Origin: Meconema thalassinum
Lineage: Eukaryota; Arthropoda; Insecta; Orthoptera; Tettigoniidae
Direction of reading: 5' to 3'
NCBI GenBank assembly: GCA_946902985.2
Contig: OX336388.2
Location: 374,095,387-374,159,386 of the forward strand
DNA: 64,000 bases
The position numbers and the translations under genes were made by a program. Under the pieces are notes generated by a model. The model searched no databases and was not told where the DNA came from. It saw only the letters and a program-made list of their open reading frames with translations. Below, piece by piece: positions 53,073 through 63,799 of this stretch (position 1 is its first letter; each line of letters begins with the position of its first letter).

Positions 53073-53752
53073 CAGAGTCATTATCTATGTGCACCCCGAT
53101 AAACACGGCAAGCTAAGCCGTCTGTGACTGGCGCAGATCGCGGTTCAGCCAGTGGATGGCGCGCTCCGCTGACTCATATCGTTACTTCACATGTGTTTTG
53201 TCATTCATATGGACGTGTATCTGCAAAGTTTAGACGTTAGTGTTGCATGTTTAGTGAGTATTGTGATTACTGTGATTGTTGGTCATGCCTAGACACTAAT
53301 TCACATTGTAGGAACGTGTGTATATCCATAATTCGTATATGAAAAGCAGAAAGTCTTGTTCTGCAACAAGACGAAAATTTCGAATCAAGTTTTCAGGAAG
53401 ACCTGTGCGTAATGCCAGTACAATTAGGAGCCTCGCTAATCGATTCAAGAAAACAGGCTCTGTAAATAATATATAAAAAAAGTTAACAGACAACGTTGTG
53501 TTCCTGCAGAACAAAAATTAATGAGATTGTTGTCCATTCTTTCATCAGAAGATGTCAGGTGTGTGTTACAAGAGAGGGGGGACATTTTCAGCATTGGCTA
53601 TGAGCACAGTAAGTACACATTATTGGTTTGGTAAAAGTGTAAAAGTGCACGCCAACCACCGGCTGAACCGTGTAAGCGCGCCCGCGATCTGCGCCAGTCA
53701 AAGCCGGCTTAGCTTGCCGTGTTTATCGGGGTGCACATTGATAATGACCCTG
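53073..53752 (+). mobile_element. Tc/mariner-like element, 680 bp, with HTH remnant
   Basis: The terminal inverted repeats are about 71 bp and nearly identical (CAGAGTCATTATCTATGTGC against the reverse of the right end), flanked by TA at 53071-53072 and 53753-53754. Inside, the plus strand reads FRIKFSGRPVRNASTIRSLA followed by NRFKKTGSV, a helix-turn-helix of the type that starts some transposases in this group (SGRP...RSLVN-FKKTGS). Later it reads LSSEDVRCVLQERGD. The catalytic core is not intact. A second copy, inverted and decayed, lies at 41023-41648. Confidence 0.8.
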
Positions 53753-53755
53753 TAG

Positions 53756-54055
53756 TTAAAGAGGAATACAAATCACTGCACATGAAATTAGGGTGAGGGC
53801 TTATCTGTAGGTGTGTGCTATCCATCAAGAAACAAAACTAGGTGGAGAGGTACTGAACATTTTGAAGGGTATGAAAGAGTAAAACAGTTGAAGTATTTGA
53901 AGATAATATAGCGCCAACAGAGACAAAGGCAAGAATAGCTGCAGGCAACAGGTGCTATTACAGCTTTGTTAACATGCTGCACTCCTGTAACTTCTCAAGA
54001 CAGCTGAAATTGACAGATAACAAAACAGTTATAAAACCTGTTGTAATGTATGTTG
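53756..54055. other. Unassigned DNA
   Basis: No feature is supported. Confidence 0.35.
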
Positions 54056-54059
54056 TTGA

Positions 54060-54450
54060 TGTTGATACACTTTAGGGGCTTGGTGAAATCGTGGTCATGT
54101 AGCCGTACTTGGGTGTGCGTGGATTTTTTCTAATATGTGTTATTGTGATAGCTGTATTAGTGTGAGAAATTGGAGGTCAGATGAAAATTGGAAAGAAGAC
54201 TGCCATGGCCTTCATTTAGGAACTATCCCAGCATTTGCCTGGAGTATATGTGGAAAACCACAGGAAACCACTTCCAGGATGACTGAGGTTGGAATCAAAC
54301 ATGCCTCTTTTCAGTTTTGCCTCATGAACTGAGTGTAGCTCTATTCCAGCCCTCTGACCACAATTAAATATCTCGGCAGAGTCGGGAATCGAACCCGGGC
54401 CTCCGCGGTGACAGCAAAGAATGCTAGCTACTGCGCAAAGAGGCGGGCTA
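54060..54450 (-). repeat. tRNA-derived SINE, near full length
   Basis: The head on the minus strand has TTGCGCAGTAGCTAGCATTC (A-box area, about 54440) and CCGGGTTCGATTCCCGAC (B box, about 54400-54385). The middle module (GGCAAATGCTGGGATAGTTC) and the tail module (CACTAATACAGCTATCACAA to CACCAAGCCCCTAAAGTG) follow down to about 54060. Same family as 38096-38480. Confidence 0.78.
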
Positions 54451-54900
54451 TAATTTATGGGTCCGAGATATGGACAATAACTCTACAAATGAGAAATATC
54501 TTGGGTTCATGGGAACACCAAGTACGGTACTGCGGAAGATATTATGGTATAATATGTGAGAATGAGGGGAATCCGGACAAATGCATAACTGTGTGAACAC
54601 TACAAGAACCTATCAATCACTATGGATATTAAGGCAAGGAGGTTACGGTAGTTGGGTTATGGTATGTACAGAGAATGGATGACCAATGAGTACTAAAGAA
54701 GGTGCTAGCTACAAAACCAGAGAGTAGTCGGTCGGGGGGGGGGGGCCTGTTACGGTGGCAGTATGATGTAGAGGCAGACTTGAGAAGATTACGAGTGCGC
54801 GGAATTGGAGAAGGCTGGTGGAATCGAGTGACAACTGGACGAGACAGGTGGTCGACAAGACCTGGGCCCTACATCAGTGGTGATTCCTCCATGTAGGTCA
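54450..54900 (+). pseudogene. LINE RT thumb and C-terminal tail
   Basis: The plus strand reads AIIYGSEIWTITLQMRN (the LYGSE-W motif), LGSWEHQVRYCGRYYGI, then YVQRMDDQ, VLATKPESSRSGG, and LRWQYDVEADLRRLRVRGIG. This is the tail of a CR1/RTE-like pol in broken frames. A G12 run (54737-54748) sits in the GRPR region. Upstream parts are missing, replaced by the SINE. Confidence 0.6.
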
Positions 54901-55429
54901 TGAGGATCATCCTACAGTCAGCTGTAACTGCTTTAAGAAATTAAATTCATTGTTTTGTAAAATAGTCTTTGGGGATACCATGCGCGCCCTCTCGATAAGC
55001 TCTGTCTCACTGTCAGTACTGGTAATTAGTTCTACATTTCACCCCTAGATGGGTGAAGTCTGACCTTCACCGCCCGGAGTAGAAAGCTGAGGAAGGAAGC
55101 CTTGCATCTTCAAAGCACGTGTTTATAGCTTTAGAAATGTATGGGAGCCCTTGAGGGGGAAGGGGCAGATTTGGTCTGTTTAATGGCGCTCTGAGGACGT
55201 GGACTGAGATCCTCAAGTCTCACAATTGGTTGAATTTTAACCAACACTACGGGCTTATTGGTTACGATTTCACACGATCAGAATGGATAGTCTGTTTTCA
55301 GCATGTGCACATCTTTGGAGTGGTATTCGATGTTATTGTATCGTGTAATGTGTTCGTAACAGTGCTGTGTGACTGAATAATTGAAATTAGACTGATTACG
55401 TCCTACACATTACAAAAATCAGCAGTCGC

Positions 55430-56075
55430 CACTGCCCTACATGGGCTGTAGCGCGAGATAAGTAAGTGTGGGATTCATATCAATCATACTTGGAAGATGT
55501 GCAATGGAAGGCTGCCAGGTATGTACTGGAGGACTACAGGTGGACAAGTAGTGTGAGTGACATTCAGAATTTAGGAAAGTTAGGCTGATAGATGTTTTAG
55601 AGAAAGATTGGACGGTATGTTTTTAGCTTATAATGGAGAGAATGCATGGGAAGATATTCGTGGAAGCCTGTGAATGGTAGGGGTATGTATGGGGCTGATT
55701 TGAACTTTCTTGTAAAGTTAATCTAAGTCAGTGGAATACTGTAATAACTGGGGGAAATAGAATGGAACCATTTGCCAGAGAACATTTTCAACCCTGTGCC
55801 TCCAAATGTTTGGAGGTTTATGAGGCTATCCAGGCAGTATCAACTAAACAAGAAGTTTTGATTACATTAGTGGGTTGCAGTGAGTTTATGTGAGTGGGAG
55901 GGAAGGGAGTGGATTAGTATTTTCTCATTTTAAAATGTTGTTGTTATTTCATTGTTTCAGCAGAATGTTTAACTGTTATCCATTATCTTTGAGTACACAT
56001 TTCAAATTGTAGTTGTACTGTAATTTTGTCACCCAGGACTGCAGTATGTCCCCGTTTGCAAATAAATAAATACAT
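55430..56075 (+). pseudogene. LINE 3' fragment (CR1/L2-like)
   Basis: The plus strand in broken frames reads DSYQSYLEDVQWKAARYV and LEDYRWTSSVSDIQNLGKL, which matches the Q+RAARFV...Y...SV..ML..L C-terminal helices of CR1/Jockey-type RTs. The 3' UTR runs into CAAATAAATAAATACAT at about 56060-56075. Confidence 0.6.
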
Positions 56076-56364
56076 ATATCAATCTACATTACATAACAGT
56101 AGAGGCACACGTGATTGTGCGGGTTTGAGGACAACTGCACCCACTCAACTTTGAAGTAAACATGTTGATCTCCAAAAGGATATCATTAACACAGATTTTA
56201 AAAGTACCGGTACCTCCTTTCTCCTACGTTTATTTAAAGGATGTAGACAAATAAATAAATTCATTCACAGGCTTCTGTCCTTCGTCACTTGTTTGCACAG
56301 GCATTTGAAATAACACGTAGTTTCTTATGTCATCCAAAAAGTTGTACTTGATTGTTGGTTTCTA

Positions 56365-56559
56365 ATAATAATAATAATGTTATTGGTTTTACGTCCATTT
56401 TAGCTACCGTGGTTTTTAGAGACGCTCGGGTGCCGGAATTTTTCCCCAAAGGGGTTCTTAGATATACCAGTAAATTTGCTGACACAGCACCCTCAAATGC
56501 CAGGTTTCGACATAGGGCATAGCAGGTGTGAATATTACGGCTGCGCCACGCAGCCAGTC
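56365..56559 (-). repeat. tRNA-derived SINE with perfect 15-bp target duplication
   Basis: GATTGTTGGTTTCTA occurs at 56350-56364 and 56560-56574. On the minus strand the degenerate head (GGCTGCGTGGCGCAGCCGTA) is followed by TTCCGGCACCCGAGCGTCTC, then GGACGTAAAACCAATAACA and a TTA-repeat tail at 56365-56377. Confidence 0.9.
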
Positions 56560-56699
56560 GATTGTTGGTTTCTATGTGATGATGGTCAGAAACAATAATG
56601 GGTAGCCTGTCGTTGATTGTGGAGAATATCAACACATTCTTTTTAAAATTGGAATGTTGCGGTTTGTTATAGCCAGGTTTAGTTAGTTTGTTTTTGGAG

Positions 56700-56890
56700 T
56701 TTTAAGGGGCGGAACAGGGAAGTGGTTTGGACATGTAAAAAGAATGGCAGTCTACAGAAAAGCAAAAGTATGGCTGGAGAAAACAGTTAAAGTCACTTGA
56801 CCCGGAGGAAGACCTAGAAGTAGATGGCTTGATAACGTCAAACAAAACATAACTATAAGGCATCCAACGTTTAGAATGAAGCACTGGTTA
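56700..56890 (+). pseudogene. LINE C-terminal fragment
   Basis: The plus strand reads KWFGHVKRMAVYRKAKVW, then GGRPRSRWLDNVKQNI, the familiar W-GHV-RM...GRPR-RWLD-V C-terminal tail. A possible continuation (MDWTEIEETKIYLDQQR) lies at 58090-58160 and ends at a GAT repeat. The segment between is flanked by a 36-nt inverted repeat. Confidence 0.55.
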
Positions 56891-58050
56891 GATAGGGATA
56901 TTCTTCTCTCTTTCTGTTGCACGTGAGACATGAATGACGCTGTCATTTTCTAGCACTCCACTGTTGCCATATCAGTCGAAAATTTGTCTTTGTCGAAAAA
57001 ACAGCATATTTGGGTAGAACTATGTTTTGCCGGTCTTTTTTTGTCCTATATTAGAACTACGTAAACTTCATAGAAATGCTAGAAAAATTAGATATCCATA
57101 TTTTTTTTAAACGACAAACTGTGTCCCCTTTTTAGTAAAATCGATCTTATATCATGTTGCATTGACTTTGTGATGCCTATTTTTCACACACGTGTAGCTA
57201 AAAGTGCCGTCTTGATGATGGATTATTGCAATATTTTATACTGGCAATATTACAATTTTCATGTAGGTAAAACTTCTGAATATTCTCTCATAACCGCATA
57301 GCAGCATTGAGAAAGTTCGTATGCTGCCAACTTTCCTATTTTTAAAGATAACCATGTCATGTCAGTTTGAGAGTTGTAGAGGAATGTTGGAAGAAGTTTT
57401 CTACCTGCTTACCCAGAGTGTAGTTTAATTGTTTACGCAGGCCGGGCTGTTCAATCACCGCGGATTATAAGAATGAAGTTTCGAAGGACAGCGGGGTGCA
57501 GCTTGCTACTCACAGCTTTATTACTGTGCCCTCCGAGCTTGTATTTCAGTTGTTCAGCTGTCTCTATCTTGAGTGTGTGTGCAGCAGTTCTGTTGTATTT
57601 TACGTATTTCACGTACAACAATAGATAATTTTGTGAAAAGAAAGCGTGGTCAAGTGCTCAGAAGGAGGGAAAAACAGGTCGTAATTAATGTGTTCAGTTA
57701 TTTTAAGAATCTTAAACCTAACGAATGTATAAATCATGAAAGGTAAGCCAATGAGGAGTATTTTCTTTAATAACGTACTTTAACTTTAACTGTAGTCGAA
57801 ACTTCACACATTTCCTTGTGCTTGTACTTTATTTATTTTATTTTGATTGTTTTCTTTATATTACATTCCTTATACATTATAGTTAATTTAATTTTGTTAT
57901 ATGTGTAATGTTAGCCTACTATTAGTATTATTATACAGTACTTAATTTAAGTCTTCGTCACTACACAATCGCTGAATGTGCGGAAAGTGTACGAGAAGCG
58001 CTTTGTACTGCCTCCTCTCATGGAGTGGCAACCCTGTCGTAACGCGCCAT
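56890..58050. other. Unassigned insert flanked by 36-nt inverted repeats
   Basis: The arms are 56853-56888 and 58054-58089 with one mismatch. The interior is AT-rich with no ORF that I recognise. Confidence 0.4.
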
Positions 58051-58186
58051 ATGACCAATGCTTCATTCTAAACGTTGGATGCCTTATAGTAGAGGAATGG
58101 ATTGGACAGAGATTGAAGAGACCAAGATCTATCTGGACCAACAAAGGCTCATAATCCACACCCGAGAAACTGGAGTTGGTCTACAA

Positions 58187-58216
58187 CGATGATGATGATG
58201 ATGATGATGATGATGA
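58187..58216. repeat. (GAT)n microsatellite, LINE tail
   Basis: Trinucleotide run after a LINE-like C-terminal segment. Confidence 0.8.
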
Positions 58217-58219
58217 ATA

Positions 58220-58670
58220 ACAGGGAGGTTATCACAATGTCTTAAATTGTTTATATTTATTAAGAATTCCCGTAAACAGTCAAGTGACGAACTTGTGACA
58301 TTCAAAACATCTGTTAACAGGAAGCTGCTGTTATGCCATAGACAAGTAGGAAGGGGAGAGGGAATAGGGATAAGAAATATTATTGTGGCCTATAAGTAGC
58401 TTGTTTCCACATATTAGGGATTAGACTGATCAATCTCAAAGCAAATGAATGTTTGAAGGAAAATAGCCTGGTATTATGTATTGGGGCTACAACCAGTTTC
58501 CCAAACTTCTTAGGAATCGTTTGTATTTCATGTATTCTCCCGTAAGATTTCTATTGTAATATATTTTGTCAGGCAATGAAGGAAAAGCCTAGAAATCTAA
58601 AATTACCAACTCAATTCTTAAAGATAACATTTTAATCATAACAATAATACTAGTAGGTACAGATACTCAC
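58220..58670. other. Intron sequence after the exon at 58671
   Basis: No feature is supported beyond the donor. Confidence 0.4.
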
Positions 58671-59169
58671 TTTGCCTCCAACAATACTAATGCCCAGACT
58701 ACAATTGGGCTCGCGAAGGATTTCAACTAAACGTTCTGGACCCCAGTGTTTGGCCAACAACACCGACGTCGATGCCGCGTTGTGTCCTTGATGGGGCTGC
58801 GTCACAGTCATTGTCACAGAAGGTTCGCTCGGAGAGGCTTGAGAGTGCGACGGGGGAGAAGTCACAGGAGACGTCGTACTGCTATAATAAAAATCCTCTA
58901 ACTTCTCCTCACTCGAGTCTCTCCGGACAGGTTCACTTTCTATCACTACCACCACTTCACACGGTCCGACCTGCTCACTGACCACCGGCACTCGCTCTTC
59001 CGCAGTCCGAACCGGTGAAGTCACTGACGGCACATGGGGGGCACTTTCGGAAACTATAACAGTACTTTCTGTAACGGGACTAATAACGAGTTCACTAATT
59101 TCTACTAACGGCGTTTCACTGCACTCGGCTTCTGGCAGAGGAGCAGCCTCTTGGGATATATACGGCGAG
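58671..59169 (-). CDS. Linker and PDZ-domain exon 1 of a PATJ/MUPP1-like gene
   Basis: The exon runs from the acceptor TTGTGTTGTTGCAG (exon start 59169, phase 2) to the donor GGCAAA/GTGAGT (exon end 58671, phase 0): 499 nt, one base plus 166 codons, fully open. The first 135 or so residues are an acidic, low-complexity linker rich in Ser, Thr, Pro, Val and Glu ([39 protein letters not shown]). The last 30 are the start of a PDZ domain: [20 protein letters not shown] and ISIVGGK, with SLGISIVGG as the carboxylate-binding loop. It joins in phase with 52812-52708 and 45237-45112. The product would be a cytoplasmic scaffold; the linker suits a disordered, phosphorylated spacer. Orthology to PATJ or MUPP1 is inferred from the PDZ wording and was not searched. 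Confidence 0.88.
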
Positions 59170-59171
59170 CT

Positions 59172-59577
59172 GCAACAACACAAGATTATGTAAAGCAGTC
59201 ATTCTTTAGGATGAAAGCTGAAAGGAAAGTAGTGGCAACACTGATATCACTATGAAGTGGATTCATATGCACAGATAGCTAATATAGCAATTTATTGTGA
59301 ACATTTTATTTAACAAAATGGTAATTTTCTTCACTTAAGCAAATTTTAATCCGTTTTTAAAGTTGCTTTTGCAATGTTTCAAGGATTTCTTACACATTGA
59401 ATAACAACTTCTGTGATTCTTGCTAAATTCTATAAACAGTAAAAGGCAATTCCTTTGGATTGTAAAGAAAAGAAGGGATGGATTCTTATCGAATAATATT
59501 TTTGTTTAGTTTCTCATGCATTCTTCATATTTACAGGCTACAAGACCATCATAAACCAGCATAGATCAATACATATA
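59172..59577. other. Intron sequence upstream of the exon at 59169
   Basis: AT-rich with no feature other than the acceptor. Confidence 0.4.
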
Positions 59578-59579
59578 TA

Positions 59580-60266
59580 CAAAGGTGGATCAAAAAGTTA
59601 GTTGCACTAACGCGCTGCAGCAGCACGCTGTGTGTCACAAATGTGGGCACAGCGGAGAAAGGGACAGACATTGCCCACACATCTGTTAGGCAGGTCGCTG
59701 TGGTGTCTCGTCTTGTATGGTGTGAATAGCGGCCAAAAGCAATGGCGCGTCGACTGGACGTTCACTCCAAATATGAGGTGCGTGCGACAATCCGATTGCT
59801 ATGGGCCAAAAGAAAGAATTACACGGACATCCATCGTGAAATTAGTGCTGTGTATTGGGAGCGGGCCAATTCCTGGCAAGGGATCGTAAATTGGTGTCAG
59901 CAATTCGATGCCGGACGCACGGATATCACGGACGAATATCGCGAGGGTAGGCCCGCAACGTCCAGGACCCGTGCAAATGTCAACAGTGTGAATGCGATCA
60001 TTAGACAGAACGGTGGTCAAGGTTCCCAGACCAATGAGGAGGTGAAGGCCGCTGTATCCGTGTGGTTGCACAACGCTGGAGGAACTTTCTACGCACCCGG
60101 CATCGATAAGTTGGTTGTGCGTTCGCAGAAATGTTTGAAGTCTCATGGAAACTATGTGGAAAAGTGACGTTACATTGTATGTCGTTATAAGCGTGTTGAT
60201 GTCATATAGGTGGTGTAATAAATGGCCATAACTGGGAAGTGCAACTTAATTTTTGATCTGCCCTCG
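59580..60266 (+). mobile_element. Internally deleted mariner element, 687 bp
   Basis: The ends CAAAGGTGGATCAAAAAGTT and the reverse complement of AATTTTTGATCTGCCCTCG pair with a few mismatches over about 28 bp. TA flanks the element at 59578-59579 and 60267-60268. Confidence 0.82.
59742..60167 (+). pseudogene. Mariner transposase with internal deletion
   Basis: The 141-codon ORF has an intact N-terminal helix-turn-helix (EVRATIRLLWAKRKNYTDIH, then WQQF/WCQQFDAGRTDITDE) and the EGRPATSRT linker. It then jumps (near residue 95) to the C-terminal end of the protein: NEEVKAAVSVWLHNAGGTFY and SQKCLKSHGNYVEK, the GdYVEK terminus typical of the family. The second helix-turn-helix and the whole DDE/D catalytic domain are lost, yet the frame is preserved. 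Full-length relatives are about 340 residues. Confidence 0.8.
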
Positions 60267-60289
60267 TACATATCAGCCAACAACTGTGG

Positions 60290-60900
60290 ATTAACATATC
60301 TATACAAAGCCATAGTACTTTTTGCCCATCAAACTTAGACAAATTAAACAGAATTCAATCCTTCTATGCTGCCATTGTGAGGAACAGAATGCCAAGGTTT
60401 AGACACTTCACCACTAAGCGAGTACTTTCAGCCATAAACATCCCCTCCCTCAGCACAATACGACAGGTAACTGATCTGTCCTTCCTACACTCTATTTTAA
60501 ATGGCCATTACCATTCGGACCATCTGCTGTCACTTTTCAAACTAAGAGCCCCTTCCCATTCTACCAGGCACAAAGATATTCTCCACATTCCACACACTAA
60601 ACATTCAATAATCAAACGATCTTTCCAAAACCGCAATAGCATAGCAAGAAAATACAAGCTGGATATATCCACATCCAAGAGGACGTTTTTGAAGCTGGGT
60701 AACGAGAACCTAAACTGTATTTAGAGCTGTCATCTTGGCCATTGACGACACGGCTAAGAACAACGACATTCTACCGGCTGGACTTATTTTGTTATGAGAT
60801 TTTTTTATATCTTTATCTCTGTTTTTGGCTGTTATTTGTACAAGTGTGAAGGGCTCACATAGCTGTAGTTTTGTCAAGGATAAAACTGTTATGCTCTGGT
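60290..60900 (+). pseudogene. Jockey-like LINE C-terminal fragment
   Basis: The ORF 60377-60724 reads MPRFRHFTTKRVLSAINIPS, then QVTDLSFLHSILNGHYHSDH and RAPSHSTRHKDILHIPHTKH: the helical C-terminus (R...D..FL...L.G..DS..LL......P...TR) of Jockey/CR1-type RTs. Upstream RT motifs are missing. A 3' UTR of about 180 bp follows. Confidence 0.6.
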
Positions 60901-61284
60901 GTCAAATGTAATCACCCTAAAGTGATGTTTACAAACCATGCAACAATGTGCATGGAATGTGAAAGAAATTCAAAAGATTACCATGCAAGTCTACAATAAG
61001 CTTGTGGCAATGATATCAGATGGTGACTTATTGGGTGGCTGCATTTTGCCAAAGATGTGATGATGTGGAGGATGTGCCATTTGCAGGCCACCATGATATC
61101 GATACACTTTAAGTGGACTTGATTCAACCACTGCTGGCATTGGATACTGGTGCTTGATGAACAACAAAGAAATTAGTTAGCTGCATAAGTAGGAACAAGC
61201 CATACTATAAGTGTTGCACAATACTTTTGAGGATTGGTAAATGTAATCTTGAAGGATCCATCATGATCATATTGAGGAGCCTAT

Positions 61285-61500
61285 TCCAAAAGTCGACATC
61301 TGCATTTTCTAAGTTATTGAGAAAAACGCAAAAAAAATGCTTGAACGGCAAAATTCAGGACATTTTATGTCACAGTATTCTACTTTTTATGTTTATGTTA
61401 GAGTTTGTACCAAGAATAACATAAAATTTCCTGAATCCAATCGTTCAAGCGTTTTCCTTTTTTAGGAACGAAGTGCAGATGTCGGATTATGGAAATAACG
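61285..61500. mobile_element. MITE with imperfect inverted repeats
   Basis: CTATTCCAAAAGTCGACATC on the left pairs with the reverse of GCAGATGTCGGATTATGGAA on the right. Inside, GCTTGAACGGCAAAATTCAG pairs with the CTGAATCCAATCGTTCAAGC side. There is no coding capacity. The left boundary is about 61285. Confidence 0.55.
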
Positions 61501-61509
61501 AAACAAAGC

Positions 61510-62155
61510 AGATGTTGTTGTTGTTTAAGTCTTCAGTCTTTTGACAGGTTTGATACAGCTCTCCTTGCCTCCCTGTCCTGAGCTAATAGTTTCATCTCTA
61601 CACAGCTACCACACCCTATATCCGAGGCAATCTGTTTAACATATTCTAACCTTGGTCTACCCCTACAGTTTTTGTCCTCGACCCTCCCTTCCATAACTAA
61701 GCTTGCTATTCCTGGGTGTCTTAGTATGTGTCCTACCAACCTATCTATTCTCGTCATTAGCAGTCATCAGAAACATCTCTCCTCTCCCACACGTCTTAAT
61801 ACCTCTTCGTTTGTAACCCTATCTACCCATCTGATCTTCAACATTCTCCTGTAATTCAAACGCTTACATTCTCCTCTTTTCTGCTGCACCAATAGTCCAA
61901 GTTTCACTTCCATAGAGCGCCACGCTCCAGACAAAGGCCTTCAAAAATTACTTCCTAATACCTAAATCTATATTCGATGTCAACAGATTCCTTTTCTGTA
62001 GAAATGCTTTCCTTGCCTGAGCTAACCTACTTTTTATATCTTTGCTTCGTCCATCACTGGTTATTTTGCTTCCTAAGTAACAGAAGTCTCCTACTTCCTT
62101 TAGTTTTTCACCTGCCAATTTGATGTCCATAGAGGTGTCAAGATTTGGAAATAAA
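61510..62155 (-). pseudogene. RTE-like LINE 3' fragment (same family as 15640-16415)
   Basis: Minus-strand pieces read EKLKEVGDFCYLGSKITSDG, then a broken middle, then RIDRLVGHILRHPGIASLVM and RPRLEYVKQIASDIGCGSC. The frame is lost between 61948 and 61757. The 3' end is an (AAC)n tail (GTT on plus, at 61512-61525). The nucleotide match to the copy at 15640-16415 is close. Confidence 0.78.
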
Positions 62156-62419
62156 GTCAAAATTTAATATTGATTTTTAACCACAAATATCATGTTTTGA
62201 AACATCCTACACCATCCATTTGATGCGTTTCTCCAAGAGGAATACGAAATCAACAAAATGTTGATGTTTGGAAATAGGCTCCACATATAGATATCCAGAA
62301 ATGGCCCACATTTATTTCTACACGATAATCCTGTCTAGCAATATGCAACCTTGGTTGGTGCAAATTTTAAATGGGTCCCTGCAAGGATGTATGAGTGTTA
62401 TCACCTACAGAAGTTAGAA

Positions 62420-62930
62420 GACAAGTAGCGGCAGAAGTAGAGAAGGAAAAGCAAGAAACAGATCCAAGACACCCAATGTATGGACTTGATGTCCATCCAC
62501 CTAGGCTAAAATAAAGAAAGAGCTTCCTCCAAACAACAATATCCATTCCTTCCTCAGCTGAAGCTCGCCGAATTGAACTTTGGAAAACAAAATCACCGGG
62601 TGGATCGTGGGAAATGAAGGAGAAGGAGACAGAAGGCTACCATTTACAATACAAATCTTGGAAGACACTAAACAGACTGAGAACTGGTGTGAGTTGGTGC
62701 AAAAGCAATTTAATGAAGTGGGGATACAGTACTGAAGAACTTTGTAGTGGTGGTGAAGGACAAGATCCTGAGCACCTTCTGAATTGCAGCATGTTATCAA
62801 GACCATGTGCTATGCAGGACTTGATAGAAGTCAATGACTGTGCCATTTTAAGAGTTGAACACTGGAGAAATGAAATTTAGTGCAATTTATATGTATATTT
62901 GTATGTGTTTTGGACTCGGATAAATAAATA
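62420..62930 (+). pseudogene. Jockey-like LINE C-terminal fragment with AAAT tail
   Basis: The ORF 62614-62880 reads SWKTLNRLRTGVSWCKSNLM, KWGYSTEELCSGG, then PEHLLNCSMLSRPCA and ends EHWRNEI. This is the Cys-rich C-terminal tail (RLRTGV-R-K...WG...C-CG..QT..H-L.C) of Jockey-like RT proteins. An AAATAAATAAAT run ends it at about 62930. Confidence 0.65.
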
Positions 62931-62934
62931 AATC

Positions 62935-63310
62935 ACACAATGTGACTAGTCACTGTTACCATATACTTCTAAAACATCTGCATTATGTTCTTTCCTTGCA
63001 CTATCTTAGTTTTAATACTTGCATGTTGTTCACAGTACACACATCACTTTAGGGCGGTCCTATTTCAACTGCTGTGCAACAGCTTCTTCCTTATCCATCT
63101 GCACACCCTGCATTAACAACGCAGAGTATGTTGAACAGCTATGCCTTCCCTCTTCGTGAGATAGAAACAACAGCACCCTCGCTTATTTGGGACACTTAAG
63201 GCACAATATTTCGTCCAGTCATCACACTAAATGTCACTGAACAACATGATGTTATCTCATGTATAGGAAAGCACAAACAAATAAGTGAACCCAGCACCGT
63301 ATTTGATTCT
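62935..63310. other. Unassigned DNA
   Basis: No feature is supported. Confidence 0.35.
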
Positions 63311-63335
63311 CTTACCTGAAAACAAGAATAAATTT
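63311..63335 (-). promoter_or_regulatory. Candidate recursive splice site (zero-length exon)
   Basis: The minus strand reads TTTATTCTTGTTTTCAG followed at once by GTAAGAG: a strong polypyrimidine tract and acceptor fused to a near-consensus donor (junction 63316/63315). It lies 4.1 kb upstream of the exon at 59169 in the same gene and strand. This matches the layout of ratchet points that split long introns in flies. A normal exon starting with GTAAGAG cannot be excluded. Confidence 0.45.
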
Positions 63336-63741
63336 ACCAATATTTAAAATTTCACATATGTGTCTGATATTTTGATTTATGATTGAAATAAAATTTCTGG
63401 TGAGCCATGGATGAAAATAAAAAAAATACAAATTTTTAAATATGAGGCTTATGAATGAGTATGGCATGTCTATGCAAGATAATTAGTGTATACTAATAAA
63501 ATGATGATAAATGAATGAACTATTGCAACAAAATCAAGGACTTCGTAATGCCATTTTCTTTCTTAATACTTTTAAAGAAATATGTAAATTACAAGATGTG
63601 TGTATTAATTCTGACCAAAATGAAAAAAAGACACCACGTTCTGCGCTGAATTACACAACAACCCTCAGTACGCTGTAAAATTCTTTTAACCACAGGTGCA
63701 AAATTATTTTAACCAATTCAAATTATGAGAAAGTTATATAC

Positions 63742-63797
63742 CTGTTCTTGTAAAATGGTTTTTACTGTCTCACTGCTGCTATGTGTCAACATGCATT
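63742..63797 (-). CDS. Candidate short exon of the multi-PDZ gene
   Basis: On the minus strand a possible acceptor (TTTGAGTAG) is followed by 2 nt and 18 open codons (CMLTHSSSETVKTILQEQ) and a donor CAG/GTATAT. The peptide looks coding in composition. It ends in phase 0, however, while the next known exon (59169) starts in phase 2, so another exon would be needed or this is chance. Confidence 0.3.
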
Positions 63798-63799
63798 CT

